Both the position numbers and the translations under genes were made by a program. 64,000 nt of DNA from Acanthacorydalis orientalis (lineage: Eukaryota > Arthropoda > Insecta > Megaloptera > Corydalidae), in the NCBI GenBank assembly GCA_034766995.1, contig CM068314.1:13164201-13228200 (forward strand), written 5' to 3'. Below are positions 23,693-38,240 of this stretch, piece after piece. Each line of letters starts with the position of its first letter. The stretch's first letter is position 1. The notes below the pieces were generated by a model. It was not told where the DNA came from. It saw only the letters and a program-made list of their open reading frames with translations, and made no database searches.

Positions 23693-24977
23693 TTATTGTT
23701 ATAATCTAATAAAATAGATACAGTTAAAAAAATACTTGCCATGAAATCAATTTATATTTATTAGAAATTGTTATGAGAAGCAAGTTTTAAAGGTAAATTG
23801 AAAAGTATATATAAAATTTCAATTTAATTTTTCAGAGAGAACAAACAAAAAAAATAAATAAAATATTACCTTCATGTAAGAAGCATTATAATTCTTGAAC
23901 AGTGTTCATAGTCATAAAAATTGAATAAAAAAAATGAACTTTTGTTCGTTTTAATTTTGGTATCAATTACTAATGAAAAAGTAGAAGAGCTTTTCTTAAT
24001 AAACCTTTTTAAAATCTATGTTTAAGAAATAAATCCTAAGATTAAATAGATTAGAATTTAATTTATTTCTTTATTTTTGTTCAAAAAATGTAGTTACTTT
24101 ATTCTAAAACTTGAATAGTAACTTAATATAAATTGGAATTTATAAATAAATCACGTAATCCTAATATATTCTTCACTATATAATTTCAAGTAGTAGATAT
24201 ATTTTCTCGAGACATACATATATGATAAAGAAAAAAACTAAAAAGGGCTCTTCATGGCATATACGTTCGTTTACAATGGAATGATTTTTTTATAAAATAT
24301 TGCTTCGAACACAAAAGCAGGAAACTTGGACATTTATGATAAGGTATACGTTTCTTTTCTTTTCACCCTACTGTTACCCTAGCAAACGCAAACAAATATA
24401 CATACGGACTCATACAACGAAACAGAAACCAGATTTGCATTGAATGTGTGTATGTATGAAACAGACGACTTCTAATGGATATCTGGGATTTGTCTCAATG
24501 CATATTCTATTACAAGCTTCGAATGTGTATATTGTGCATGTTTAAAACGCAACTGAGTCTCTCTGTTTCCCTCTATGTTGAATATTACAATGCTTGCTTT
24601 TACTATAATCGTTAAGTTTGATTACTTTTTGTCTCTTGTACGTGCTTAATGGTATAAACTTAATGGTAACTAGTTAAATACTAGAAATACGTGAAATCTT
24701 TAAAAATATACAATGACAACAGAGTGCACTCGAATTATAAGAACTCTAGATTAAACATAAAGACGTGATATGAATATCTACTTTATTCAAAGGAATGAAA
24801 AATAATTTACTAGAGATGCTCTACTTGAAGGTTAAGATTCAATTTCTCGTTGACCTTTTTTAGAGCAAAAGTATGACTAACTTGTAAATTGCTACTAAAT
24901 TTTTTATGACTTACATGACATAATTTTAAGAGAAAATAAAAATTTAATAAACTATTATACTTATTTATACTATTTAC

Positions 24978-25006
24978 ATATATATATATATATTTATACT
25001 TATTTA

Positions 25007-25074
<68 letters not shown>
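24978..25074. repeat. (TA)n microsatellite with internal repeat
   Basis: Two TA blocks separated by TTTATACTTATTTATATATG, the second block longer. Confidence 0.95.
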
Positions 25075-25076
<2 letters not shown>

Positions 25077-25997
25077 AGTATAAATATTTGAGTATGTTTC
25101 TGTTATAAAAAAAATAAATTTAACTAAAGATAAGAGATAATTTTTAAATTATATGTAAGTATATTTAAACACTTTTTACTTCAGTAAATCTTGAGTTTAA
25201 GAATCTAGTTTATATTCTATTTTAGAATATATTTTTAGTACACATATATTTTAACACAATCTTTTTTCCACTGCAAACATATTTTTTATTTACAAACGAT
25301 TGATCTGTAAAAAAGTTGCAATATTTATAAAAGTTGACTTCTAACTTAAAAAGTACGATTTATAGTATGAAAAAAATTCAGAAAAATCATGATTTATTGC
25401 ACACATAATTTCTGTCTATATTAATTTTTCAAAATGGCAAATCAAAATAAAAAAGAATATATAAAAATTAAAAAACTGTTAATTTACATTCAGTTTCATA
25501 TTAAGGATTAATTTTCATTTTAAAATTGTTCAGATCAAATTAAACATTTTATCCAGAGAACGAATAAAAATTACGCTTACCGGCGGGATCATGTTTTAAT
25601 TATAGTGAGAGAAAATCTAATGACTCTCACTCGTCGGTTCTTCATAATTAAACTTATTTTTAATTTATAATTAACAATTAAGTTTATTTTAAAAAGTCAC
25701 AATTTACAGAATGATGAAATTAGTGACACAGAAATATTAAAAAGAAATAAATTTACAATTAAAATAGTGTTTTTTATATCTCTAATCCTATAATACTTGT
25801 GGGATTAATCTTTTTCCATTATTTAATTTTATGTTTTCTACTATAAGTTTTGGCATATGTTCCATTATTTTAAATAAATATTATCTAATTATTCAAAATC
25901 TACCTGAATATGGTATGCATACTGAAAGTAGTAAAGAAAAACAGAAACTCAAATTATTCAAAATGTCTAAAAACCGTCAGAAGAGCGAAATGATCTT

Positions 25998-25999
<2 letters not shown>

Positions 26000-26061
<62 letters not shown>

Positions 26062-26074
26062 ATATATATATATT
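26000..26074. repeat. (TA)n microsatellite
   Basis: An AT alternation with two TATG interruptions near its end. Confidence 0.95.
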
Positions 26075-27063
26075 ATTACAGAATAATATAAAAAATTAAT
26101 TAAAAAAATATATATTTATTAATACACTATCATCACAATATTAAAGCAATACAAACTTTATCGTTTTGCCAATGTTACAAATCGATGTTCTTACAAATGC
26201 TTACATATTGTATAATGCAATATGTGAGAATATATAAAAGAGACAAAGCGTCATATATACTGCCTTGAAAAAATGGTTGTTAAAGAAAAAAGAAAACAAT
26301 ACTAGGAAGAACAAATAATGGTATTCAAATATGTTGGTAACGTTTTTTTCCTTTTTCTTAAACATAAACTTTCAGAACAAGAATTTATTAAAAATATATG
26401 AAAAAGAATATATTACGAATATATTTTTCATTAATAATACGTTTTGACAGTATTTGTAATAAATAAAAATGTAAAACTCGTAAATTTTCATGACTTTTGC
26501 AGTAGAATCAGATGAAAGATGAGCTGAAGCTTATTTAAAAGTTTAAAAATTTAAGATTTTACTTTTCATATTAAAAGTAGAAACAAAAATTAAATTAAAT
26601 AACTAATAGTTTTTTACAGTCATTAATACACGTATTTATACAACGTGAACTATTTACATATTTTTATAATTAATTGGAATTATTAATTAAAAAATGTTTA
26701 AAACGTTTATTAAAAAATTACATAAATTAGTTCTTTTAATTAATAATATATTCATATATAAATATACATGTATATATTTTTATATCGTCTCTTATATTAA
26801 ACATATTACAGCAGATTTATTAAAAAAGTTCAAACTCGATTTAGAAATACAACAGAAATAGTATAGAAAAAAAATTACAGAATCGAATTAAATAATCATG
26901 AAGTTATGAATAAATAACTGACTGATTTACGATATTTCTTACTTTCTGTTCAGAAATTCTAAGAAATGTATTACATTATTATTTAATATCACTCCTGTAT
27001 ACTTTGCGGTTTCCTTTTATTATTTTATGAACTTGTTGAAAATAAATCATTTTATTATTTATT

Positions 27064-27068
<5 letters not shown>

Positions 27069-27104
<36 letters not shown>
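27069..27104. repeat. (TA)n microsatellite
   Basis: A TA block followed closely by GACATGTGTGTGTATGTG. Confidence 0.9.
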
Positions 27105-27108
<4 letters not shown>

Positions 27109-28237
27109 TGTGTGTGTATGTGGGGCTGGAAATAATTTAAGTATACTTGATATGTATTTAGTATCGATTTTATTCAAAGAAGTTGTGTATTTGTAACCGG
27201 AATAAAAATTTTACAAATGTTTGTTGTTCTGTTCGTTTTTATTTATATTTATTTGTGTAATTTATTTAAAAAATTTGAATGAGAAAGAAATAATACGTAT
27301 TTGTTTAGGCAATTTGTGACATTACTTTGATTTTAAGACGCAGTTTAACGTTCATTACTTAAATAAATGTTAATATAATCGGATAAATTTTGAATATATT
27401 AAATTTATATTCGTTTAAATTTCCATATATTTTCTTTATAATTATAGTTTTAAATTTTGTACACAATTTAATACAGTAAGAACATAATTCGTGACTACTT
27501 TTGAAAAAAAAATTACTTAGAACTTAATATGTTTTTGCTATAATTATAGAAAGCAAATAAAAGTATTTTTTTATTTAAACAATTAATAAAAAAAACTACG
27601 TATTTTATTTTATTAAACAATTATTATATTACTGAAAGGTTTATTTAGTGGCACTGTATTCGTTTATTGTCTTCGTTATTCAATATCTACTTGAAATGTG
27701 CTCTGAGAAAATAAAAACATGAATATGGAAAAATAGTTGTTCTAATAACTGTCATTTAATTTCAACTTAGAAGATGATTAAATAATCATCCTTCAAAATC
27801 CATTTGATTTAAAGCAATGGATCACAGCAAAGATATGCGTTTCATAGCTTTTAGGTCTCATCCATACTCTTCAGAAACTTTTCCAATTTAATTTATCACA
27901 GATAAAAATCAACTTACCAAAATATTTAAAATCAACAACAATTGTGCATACTTTGACATTGTTTATAATTTAAATAAAAAATATGATAATTTATTTCTTT
28001 TATATTTAAATTACATAATGTATTTACATCTAGACAATATCACAGCTACCCGATATGGGAGCCATCAAAAATTATATTCTTTTGCAATAATATTTATATG
28101 AAACTAGAAATATTATCTAGCAGATAAAAATCTATGTGAACATCTGCCTTACAGTATATTATTTGATTATTTTAAATTAACTGAAATTTATATCAGGTAG
28201 ACATTTGGATTTCCATGCTGTAATTAAATTTACTTTG

Positions 28238-28470
28238 ACAAATTCATTTTTCACTCACCTTACAAATTTCAGAAATTTTGCTGATCAAACATTTCAGAAC
28301 ATTTAGGTATAGAAAAACATGAAATTTAACGTTCTAAGGATGATGAAATCGTCATCGAATCGCGTATAAGTAACGGTTAAAAATGATCCCTGATCAATTA
28401 TTGAACATTTCTGATCAAAAAATGTTTTTGTGGTATATAGAGCAAGTTAAAATTAATTTGTGAAGATATA
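28238..28470. mobile_element. Long-TIR MITE, copy 2
   Basis: The left arm AATTCATTTTTCACTCACCT through CTGATCAAACATTT is the approximate reverse complement of the right arm AACATTTCTGATCAAAAAAT through AAAATTAATTTGTG. The middle holds TAAGGATGATGAAATCGTCA. Single arms of the same family are recognisable at 17605-17725 and 39035-39135. Confidence 0.6.
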
Positions 28471-28818
28471 AGAGCTGTTGTTTAAAAATAGGTCAGAAAA
28501 ATAGTACAGCACTGGTGTAGAGAAAAATTAAAAAAGTTTAGTTAATGATAAACGTACATCAAACCGAAGAAAGGCCCATTTAATTACAAAATATAATATT
28601 TAGTAGTGGAACAGACATGAAATTCATTTATAGAAGCAAGCTATATCTGTCAAATTTAATATTCTGTTATATTTAAATATCTAAGAACACAGAAAAATCA
28701 ATAACTGAAACAATATATACATACAACAATATATAAACACATTATAAGAATCACTATTTTTTTCCAATCAATTCAAATTTTTTTACCGTATTTTAAGAAC
28801 AGGCAGAAAAAATACCAC

Positions 28819-28860
28819 TTGTCAGCTTTCTGTTGATTATTTTTTTAATAAAGCTGACAA
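28819..28860. repeat. Perfect 11-bp hairpin
   Basis: TTGTCAGCTTT (28819-28829) and AAAGCTGACAA (28850-28860) flank a T-rich loop of 20 nt. A related word pair GTCAGTTT/AAACTGAC occurs near 63650. Confidence 0.45.
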
Positions 28861-29106
28861 TTGTCATTTCACCGATTTGGGATCTTCAAATTGATGAGAA
28901 AGGAATATCTAGTTTTTTTATTAGCGCTTCCATTATCAAAATCAAATTAAGTAAACTATAGTATCAAAATATTATTTGAACAAAAAAATTATAAATTTTC
29001 TTTTTTCTACTTTCGTTTTCTCGTTATAACCAAATGAAAGTTATTTCAATTTATGAGATATCACGTTACATAAATATAAATATTTCATAACATTACAAAA
29101 AATATA

Positions 29107-29511
29107 CTAGATGCACAAATTAATTCGGTATCTTATTTATAGAAAATGAATATATACGGAAAAATGGAATACATTTAAATTCTCAAAATATCTCCCATTA
29201 TTTTGTATAACTTAAATCCAACAGTCAAGTAACTGATGAATCTCTTGTCGAAAAACGATTAGCATTTTTTGTATGTTTTATGCGCCACAACACCTACCCC
29301 CAAAGCTGAACAAATCAATCCCACGGTTTCGACAATATTATTTAAACTTAAATGCGAAAAATATGCAATGCCTAATATGATTTTTTTCAGACGTCATTGT
29401 ATTCACTACTGTTTTGTGGTTTTAAATGTTATGGTTGGCACTTCGAAATTCTAAAACGTCCAGAAAAGATTTTAATTTAAAACAGAATTATGGCTGATTC
29501 AATTTCAAAAC

Positions 29512-29515
<4 letters not shown>
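29107..29515 (-). mobile_element. Mariner family B remnant, internally deleted
   Basis: On the minus strand a broken frame starts MTSEKNHIRHCIFFAFKFK, typical of a mariner transposase start. It ends with a C-terminal block reading RQEIHQLLDCWI then VIQNNGRYFE, typical of the last residues. The catalytic middle is gone. The right end runs into a (TA)n array, which probably replaced the 5' terminus. The left terminus is TAGATGCACAAATTAATTCG. The plus-strand frame at 29269-29454 is a shadow. Confidence 0.75.

Positions 29516-29566
<51 letters not shown>
29515..29566. repeat. (TA)n microsatellite at a mariner end
   Basis: This TA block sits exactly where the 5' terminus of the family B mariner at 29107-29515 is expected. 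Confidence 0.95.
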
Positions 29567-29570
<4 letters not shown>

Positions 29571-31418
29571 AACCTAATATCAGAGTTGCAAGTGTTGATA
29601 CTAAACGACCCTTCAGTGTCATATCACACAAATGTTATGTATATAAAAACTTCATTTAAAAGATAAAAATCTAGTTTAATTAATTTTTTTATATCGCATT
29701 TAAGAGGTCACGTTTTAAATATTAAAATGTATAATTTAAGACATTTTTGTGTTTATAACAACAAATCTGTATCATAAAGTTTAAACTAAAATTGTTAAAC
29801 GTGTAAAAAATTTAATTACATATATTTTTATGGTCAGATATTTTCGTGAAGCAAACAAATTAAGTTGTTAGGATTTAATTAAAATAAGTCATTACATTAA
29901 ATTTTATAATTAACACCGTTTACATATTCGAAATTCTTCCATTTTATACAATACTTCAACTAAATTAATATGATTTTTAGTAATTTGGGTAATGTTTCTG
30001 GTGGAAACGTCAACCTTATTATTCAAAACACAATCACGATATTAACGAATAGATTATATTCCCTATAATCTTGTTTGTAATTTTCTATGTAAGTTATGTT
30101 TTCTATCAATTAAAATTAGTTTATATTATAACGAAAACCTATTCACTTCAGAAGACATTAATGGTAAACAATTTAGTTTTCGCAGTTTCGTCGAATATCC
30201 TTAATGTTCGTTTGACTGAAAACTTTATTGATTAAACAAAATACTTGTTTTCATTACAAGAGAAAATTTAATTTTTGTATTTTGTTTGAAATTCTATTTA
30301 ATTGAGAATTAATATTATTATAAAACTCAATGTTCATTTGAGTAATATCATTAAACATTCTCGATGAATTAAATTGATTATAAGTTGTTAGTTTTTTTTT
30401 TGTTTAAAAGGAAAGAAGTATTTTTTTGTATATTTTTAGATAAGAGTATGAAACGTTTTAAAATTTATAATTAAGTTTTATCAATATGAAGAATTTGATT
30501 ATTAAAAATCAAGTAAACTAAATGTTAAAATGAAAAGATAATATACACATTTAAGCGAATAAAAATTCAATTTCGTAAGAATAATTTAATAATATAATAC
30601 GGGCATAAATAAAACATATTTATTGTTTCTATTATGTTAAAAAAATTATTATGTATTACAAAAGTTAATTATGAGTCTCAAATAAAATAAGGCACACTTT
30701 ATTTGAACCGACACAAAATGTGTATAATAAATAACATTTTCAATGTATATAAGCAAAAGTTATGTCATCATTTTTTGTTTGTTTAATACTATTATTTTTT
30801 TAATTAATTAGCAAATATATTCGAGTCAAAAACACAATTATACAAAACGTTGTCTATACACATAATAGCGTACTTCTTCTCATTTCTACGAATAAAATAA
30901 AATTATATGTATATAGTCCCCAAACCAATCTTGAACATTGTCATTATTTAATTAAATGCCATTACAAGGGTAACTTCTAACTACCTCTGAACATAATTGA
31001 ATCATCAAATTGGATCATGTGTCTCACCTGTGCGCACAAACAATTACGTCGCCTTTTCTTTCTCGTTTTTATAATTGGACCTAAGATATGATTGGAATAT
31101 TCGTGCTGTTTCATAATTTTACTTAAAATGTATTTTATAATTCATTGATCATTAAGTAGATTAAAATTCAAGACATATTTTTGTGATCATTTCATTATAT
31201 GAAACTCTGTTTTCGTAAATATATTATCAAAGTAAGCTCTTTTATTAAAATTTTCGAATACCCTATTAGGCCGCACGGAATTAAAGTCTGTTTAAAAAAC
31301 ATTAATTTTCATTTTATTACATTATTCCGTTGTTTTAGTCCTTTTGGAAATTATCAGTAATACCATGCTATAATAGATTCTTTCAATTAATATTTAATTT
31401 ATGAAAGTATTAAACGTA

Positions 31419-31420
<2 letters not shown>

Positions 31421-31452
<32 letters not shown>
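31421..31452. repeat. (TA)n microsatellite
   Basis: An AT alternation of 32 bp. Confidence 0.9.
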
Positions 31453-31456
<4 letters not shown>

Positions 31457-32158
31457 TCTTTTCTAATCCAAATAATTTCTTATATTTATCTGAAAAAATA
31501 TATATGTGTACGTTTCACTAGGACATTTTTAAATATTGTATTAAAGTAACTGTTAACTAAAAAGTTACACTTGTTTTCAATTTCTGTTCAAAATATTTTT
31601 TCAGTTTAACAAAAGTATTCAAAATGTGCTGATAATAAAAAAATATTTCTTAACTATTATTTTAAAGAATGTATATGTTGTTTAGAGAAAACCTAAAAAT
31701 AGTATAGCAAACATATTGATAAGATAATTAAAATAACTACTTGAATTTACAACTGCGAAGCCAAAAACTGACACAAGCACAAATTTCATTAAACAGTAGA
31801 CTTGTTCAACACATAATCGAATTAATGCGGACATAGACCAGTGAAACAAGATTATAGAAAATATCTGAGAGGTGGTTGCGGCCCTGTTGCCGGGATGTTC
31901 GCAAAATTGTATTTGTGAAATGTGACCGAGCAACAGGAGAGAATTGACAATTGTATTATCGTTGAATGGGTGAGGGTTCGACCCTCGTTCCGTATAAAAA
32001 CTTACTACCCATCGAGACAGGAAATAGGGACGGTGATCAGATCAGTTTAAAACTTCCTCCAGCTTTAAGATGATTGATACGTCTTTTAATTGAAGTGCAT
32101 ATCGATTAGATGGATGTAGAGTTTATTTTGCGATGAGCAGTATTATTTAAATGTTTGA

Positions 32159-32164
<6 letters not shown>

Positions 32165-32235
<71 letters not shown>
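32165..32235. repeat. (TA)n microsatellite
   Basis: An AT alternation of about 70 bp with one TATG interruption. Confidence 0.95.
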
Positions 32236-34322
32236 TGGAAAAGTTATATATTTTTACCATATATGCCAATGTTATATCAATTATTTTCAACGGATTATAT
32301 GAAAAAATCTAATTAAAATGAAAAATAAAACAGTAAAAGTTTATCAGGAAAAATTGTACGAGCTTTTCAACTGGTTGTGGTTAATGTTGAAACTTTATTA
32401 ATTTGATAGAATTTGAACTATGTCAAACAATACCTAAATATGAGGTTATTAACAGTTAATTTACAAAACACTGCCGATATCAATATTGAATCAATTTTGA
32501 ACAGCGATGACAAATTAATAACATTTCTAAAATCTCATTGTCACCGACAATTATTTTCAGTTTTATTTCGAATTTTTATTTCAAAAATATCGCTACTGTT
32601 TGACTTTTGTAAATTAAAATTGAATGCATATTACATTAAAATTATTAAATTTTGTTTAATGTCATTTTTATAAGTTAAAATAATTACTGAATCATTTTAA
32701 TAAAACATTTATTATATATTTTTCACATATGTGTTTAATTAAAAGAATTTTTAAAATTTAATATACAGTAAGTTGAAATAAATTTAATTGTTTTTATTAA
32801 TTATATACATAATTCTGAATGTAGATTTTTGAAGTGAAACTTCTTTAGTCGTATTCTTTATGGTGCCTATACTGTGTTACACATACTCTTTTTTTAAATT
32901 GAAATATATATTTTTATACTTTTTAAATTTCTTTGTATAATTTGTGCCTTTGAGATTTTGAAAAAAATTACTCTTTCAGAATTGAAAATCAAATAAAAAT
33001 CAATATGAAATAAATATTAAAATCTTAGTAATACACTCTAATATGTTAGTATTTTGATGAGAATAGATACAGAAAATAAAAGTGTTCCAGGCAATAAAAT
33101 GTCATTTCATTCCAGATTATTATAAAACAGTTAAAAATAAATCTCTAACATTTCTGTTATAATCTCATTTTTTAGTTTTAAACTTTTGTTCGTACTTACA
33201 TTATGTAAGCCCAAACAACCCTTTTTTAATGAACGTATTTTTATTATAAATCTCCATTCGACGAATTAGTGTAACAAGCTATCTGTTTTTTACTAAACTA
33301 ATCCCTCACAGTTATATCCTGAATTCATTAAACCAGTCCGTTCATAATATCTACTAATAAATGAAAGTATAGAGAGAGAAAAATATTAAATTTAATAGAT
33401 GAAGTTTTATCAATAATTAGGTATATAAATGCTTTTCCGTAATAATTATCCATTTTACTTCTTTGTTTCAAAATAATACATAGTTTCATTATCTGTTTTT
33501 AATGTGATAATAAATGATCGAATAAATAAATAGAGTAGTTAACTTTTCAATTCAATAATTACTAAAACTAAACTCCGTAGTGAGAAAATATCTTCATATA
33601 AAACAAAACAAAATTCAAATTATCTATTCGAACTAATGATACAAAATTAAACAACACCATCCGAATAAACTGTTTCAACACTCTACTATGCAAATAAAAA
33701 TTAGCAAGAGTGCAAAAACAATCGCACAACGAGACACGAAAACAAAAGGAACGAATCGTGAAAAAAATAAAATGAAAATAAAACAGAAATAAACCGATCT
33801 CAATAAGCGCAACGAATTTATTTTCAGCATATACGACAGTGCGAAGGCAGAGACACAGCGCACAGAGAGCAAATTGTCCACATTTGTGTTCGATGTTAAT
33901 TTTATATTACGGGTACGCGGTCGTAACATTTTAATTAAATTCCACAGATAGCTTTGGTTCGTAGCAACGGGAACAGTAGTATCAGCATTCAGTATAAGAA
34001 GAAACGGTGGAAGAAGGAGTCCGTAACGAAAGAGGCACGACGAAATGCTTTTTTTTATGTTGTATGAATGCGAGTCAAGGATTATGATGTCGCAAAATCA
34101 AGACAAATGGAAACGCTCGAATTGATAAACATGAGCTATTATTTTTCGGCTAGCTAGTTAATTATGCAGAGAGTATTGTATTTTATATGTTTCGTAATTT
34201 GTGCTAGACTAGATGCGGGCCGCCCTTTTTTATTAGCTTATTCAAAATTCTAGTAATCAATGTAGATCCACTTTATAGTGTTCATTCAAAATTTAATAAA
34301 CTTATTTTATATTCATTTCATA

Positions 34323-34446
<124 letters not shown>

Positions 34447-34856
34447 TATATAGAATTTATACAAATAAAATAATAAAAAAGGATCATAACTAAAGAATAC
34501 ACTTTTTTTATCAAGTATATAATGAGTTTTAATCAGGCAAATATTATATAAATTTTTTATTAGAAAAGCAATTGTCTGAAATGTTGGATAAACGTAAACG
34601 TCTGCTTTGAAAAAAATGTCAGAATTATTTTTCTCATATTTAAAATCTATATCATAAATGTTTTGTTTTAAAATACATTTTATCACACTTTATTACAAAA
34701 ACAGATATAGTAAATTTTTAGCCGATTGGATCGGGGGAAAGGGTGACAAAATTTTTTAACAAATATTTTTCGATTAATTGGACATTCTGTTATCGTTATA
34801 CATTTATTTGATGACCATATTACATATTATCATTTCTTTTTTTCAGTGTTCTTCAT

Positions 34857-34944
<88 letters not shown>
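34857..34944. repeat. Interrupted (TA)n array
   Basis: A TA alternation broken at regular places by single C (TACATATA). Confidence 0.95.
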
Positions 34945-34946
<2 letters not shown>

Positions 34947-35029
34947 GATAAAAATAAACATGTTAATACAAAATCAAGACCCTCCGGGTGGTATAAATTC
35001 GATAAATGTAAAAATACATCAAAGATCGT

Positions 35030-35340
35030 TGTTAAAAAAGCGTTAAGCGGGAATGTTTCACGTTTCACACATGAAAACATAACAGAATTTCGGCTCCAAG
35101 CAGCGCCCTTCGTCAAACTTTATGTATGCAAGACGGTATGCAACGTCTAAAGTCACTAGGGAAATGTAGTGAGTTAACGTCTTGTCCCTGTCCTTGCCTG
35201 GTGGCAACATTCGTTGCCACTGTTCGATCCCCCGCCCGCGTACACTAGCAACGTCTGGGGACTGATTATGTTAACGCTTGGGCTCCATCAAGACGTACGG
35301 CATTAGGGTCTTGTAACTAACTTACACAAACTCGCCAAAA
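35030..35340. other. CpG-richer non-coding patch with a perfect 20-bp palindrome
   Basis: The strongest GC patch in the large intron. It holds GTGGCAACATTCGTTGCCAC (35201-35220, 8-bp arms) and several repeats of the word ACGTCT or its complement. Stops interrupt every frame. It may be an enhancer or conserved element of TMTC2 or a neighbour. Confidence 0.4.
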
Positions 35341-35546
35341 CGTGTTCTGTACGAACAACAAGAAAACAAAGTTGAAGTTGTAGAAAATGGCGTATAGTAG
35401 TTGGTGACATTAGATTCTGTTCATTTACTTTTGTACTGTATTGTTGTTGTTATGCATGTGTATTTCTTTTACAATGTAATAATTGTGTTCTGGTTTTCAA
35501 TTCACAGAAACTTTTAACACAAACGTGTGTATATACCAAACACAAT

Positions 35547-35549
<3 letters not shown>

Positions 35550-35578
<29 letters not shown>
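35550..35578. repeat. (TA)n microsatellite
   Basis: An AT alternation of 29 bp. Confidence 0.9.
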
Positions 35579-35580
<2 letters not shown>

Positions 35581-37949
35581 TTCATAGTTAAATAGAAAAA
35601 TATTGTATCAGTAACCACACTTTTCTTTTCATAAGTTTAATCATTTATCATGTATTATTATAAAAATTACTAACAAGTATACTTACTATATATCACAAGT
35701 TTAAATTTATTCAAGAAAGTTATATTTTCAAAAGTAAATTTCATACAAAATACGTAGAAGAATATGAAAACAAATAATAAATAAATTATTATTATAAAAT
35801 TTTTCACACATAATTTTCAAAGTATGCTTATTCAAACCGCAGTAAAAGTTTATTTAATAAGAACAATATCAGATTCTTTTACAATAATAAAACGTTATGA
35901 AATATGTTCTGAAAACTTAAAGCTGAATCCACTAAATAAATAAAAAAAGTACTGTAGTAAAGACTTCGGAGAATAATAATAAAATTGTTTTATATAAAAT
36001 ATTTTTAATGTAACATGTTTTCAATTAGAAAAAATCTCACATAGAATAAACACGTACGAATTTTTATTTTCTTGCGAAATAATCAATAAAGACAATCTTC
36101 CATAAATAATACTCTTTCTAGATAATAATTTTCAAATGAATCTTTGTACACAATTTAAAAAATATTCCAACGATAAAATATTTGACTTTATTTTATTGAA
36201 GATTATCTTTTAAGAAGATCCATTTAATAAGATATATCAAATAAAAAGTCAAGTCTATAAATTCTTATTAACCCTTTCTCGTACATAGAATGTTCTGAAA
36301 TAAAATTTATCCTTCAATGTAGAGTGTAATAAAATAAAATTTATTCTGCCACGGATAGCGTAGTAATATGTAGTAAAATTTGAATTAGTATAGAAGTTAC
36401 TCCTTCAATTTCTGTGCAAAACTATGTCAAATTCATGAACAGAATAGATAGAATCGTGGCAATAAAGCATTTATTTTACGATTGAATGACCGACGAAAAC
36501 TTTGTTAGAGTATGTTTTGGAGTTTATGCTCGGAATGGTTATAACAAATAGTTAAATACTTTATTATGAATAATTTATATTAGATTCGGTTTATAACATA
36601 ATATGGTCACTGAATTATGTTATATAAGTAAATATTTACTTACATACAAATTCATTTCTAGATTTTGAAAATATAAACATAAAAAGTATATCTCTTCATT
36701 AAATAAATAATGTAATGGTTTTAAAATTAAATATTTATTAGAAGAAATTATAGCAATTTTAATACGAATATTTCTCATAGAAATTAAATCACTTAGCTAG
36801 TGATATTAAATCAAAATGTTGTAGGCAGTGATACAACTTACTTTAATAAATTGGTCGTAGAAAGAAAATAACCAAAATTGTTTTCTAAATGAATTTATTT
36901 TCTTATAAAAGAACTTTCGTCAAAAAGTTCTTCGACAATTCTGTAATTTCTGTTAATAATAACCTAATTGTTACTATTTTACAAAATTATTTTTTATTAA
37001 AATAAAAGATCTGATTAAAAAATCTAGACAAGTATTTTTACTTAAAAGGAATTTTATGTAGTTCTCTTAATTTTAATAACTGCTATTTTTACTACTTCTG
37101 TTTAAATTATTAGTTGTTGTTATTCAATATTTTTTGTATGTATATCTATTTTATATTTATATATTTTTTAGTGGATAATAAGATAATTATTTTTAATTTT
37201 TTTCGATTATAAACTTTTGGTATAATACAGATTTAATCCAGTTGATATAACTGTAAGTAAATAGTTATTTTATGAAATTCTGCATATTTCATCCTAGGAT
37301 ATTCTATAAAAATGAACAGAAATTTCTAATAAAAATAATAATATCTCTCGTTTTTCACAATTTTATAACTTTTCGCTAATTTTAGAGTAAAAATTAAAGA
37401 ACCATTATTTTACAGTCAACGTGAACGTTTTATTTAGCATCTACTAACTTATTCTGATTTCAAAATTTAATATTCTGATCAAATAAAAGCGAATTAACAA
37501 CATAAAGTAAATAAAAAATGCGAAAGTCTTTATTTGTAATTTAAAAGAAATATTATGACAAGTGCTTCTAAAAATGACAATAATTGGTTCTGATGTATTT
37601 ATGTTGAAAGTAATTTCTTTAAAGAAACTCTCTTTAAAAGTTTAATACTCTTAATTTTATTTAAGTATTTATGAAGACTTTAAACAGAAAGTATGTATTA
37701 ATTATTCATGTTATAGATTAATTTTCTTCCTTTAAAATTTTCTCTCTTGATAATTTTTAGTTCTTTTATGTTTAATATAGACAAAGCTTCAATTATTTTT
37801 TATAAATAATACTAGGAAATATTAAATAATAAATATTTCAACTATATATAAACTAAACGGTGTACTGTATTCACATGCATATAAAAGTGATATGTAGAGA
37901 GTGAAGAGAAACTGATATGTGTAGTTAAAAAAGAAAGCTATTTATATCC

Positions 37950-38240
37950 GTTAAAGCGGCAAGTTTACATAAATGGTGTCAAAATTGACTGGCAACGTGA
38001 ATTAATCCAAACACCCTGAACACAATCTCGTGTTGCATGTAATTTGTGTTAATTTCTGAACTAGAACATGGACACCTGTTTAAGCAGAACGGAATACCAA
38101 ACGGGTGTACGTAGGCGGATAGTGGATTGGGTTGACACGAACAGATGTAACGGCAGTGGTTTATGTTCATGTGTGTTTCGTGAGGAGATTGGAACATCTG
38201 AAGTACAATTACTATTGGCCTTCAACGAAATTAAACATTA
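37950..38240. other. GC-richer patch with overlapping short frames on both strands
   Basis: Open frames of about 70 codons occur on both strands (38068-38295 plus, 37979-38197 minus). Neither resembles a known protein and neither has clear splice sites. Probably non-coding. Confidence 0.25.

Noticed and set aside
31955..31995. GAGGGTTCGACCCTC looks like the B box or T arm of a tRNA
   Set aside because: With the loop in tRNA register the T stem does not pair, and no acceptor, D or anticodon arms are found upstream. A nearby TATAAAAA also lacks a well-spaced initiator and exon.
32413..32673. Plus-strand open frame of 86 codons
   Set aside because: AT-driven composition without a recognisable motif; it resembles chance frames elsewhere in the window.
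36268..36480. TTAACCCTTTCTCGTACATA resembles a piggyBac-like left end
   Set aside because: No matching opposite end with TTAA was found, and no second copy was recognised in the window.
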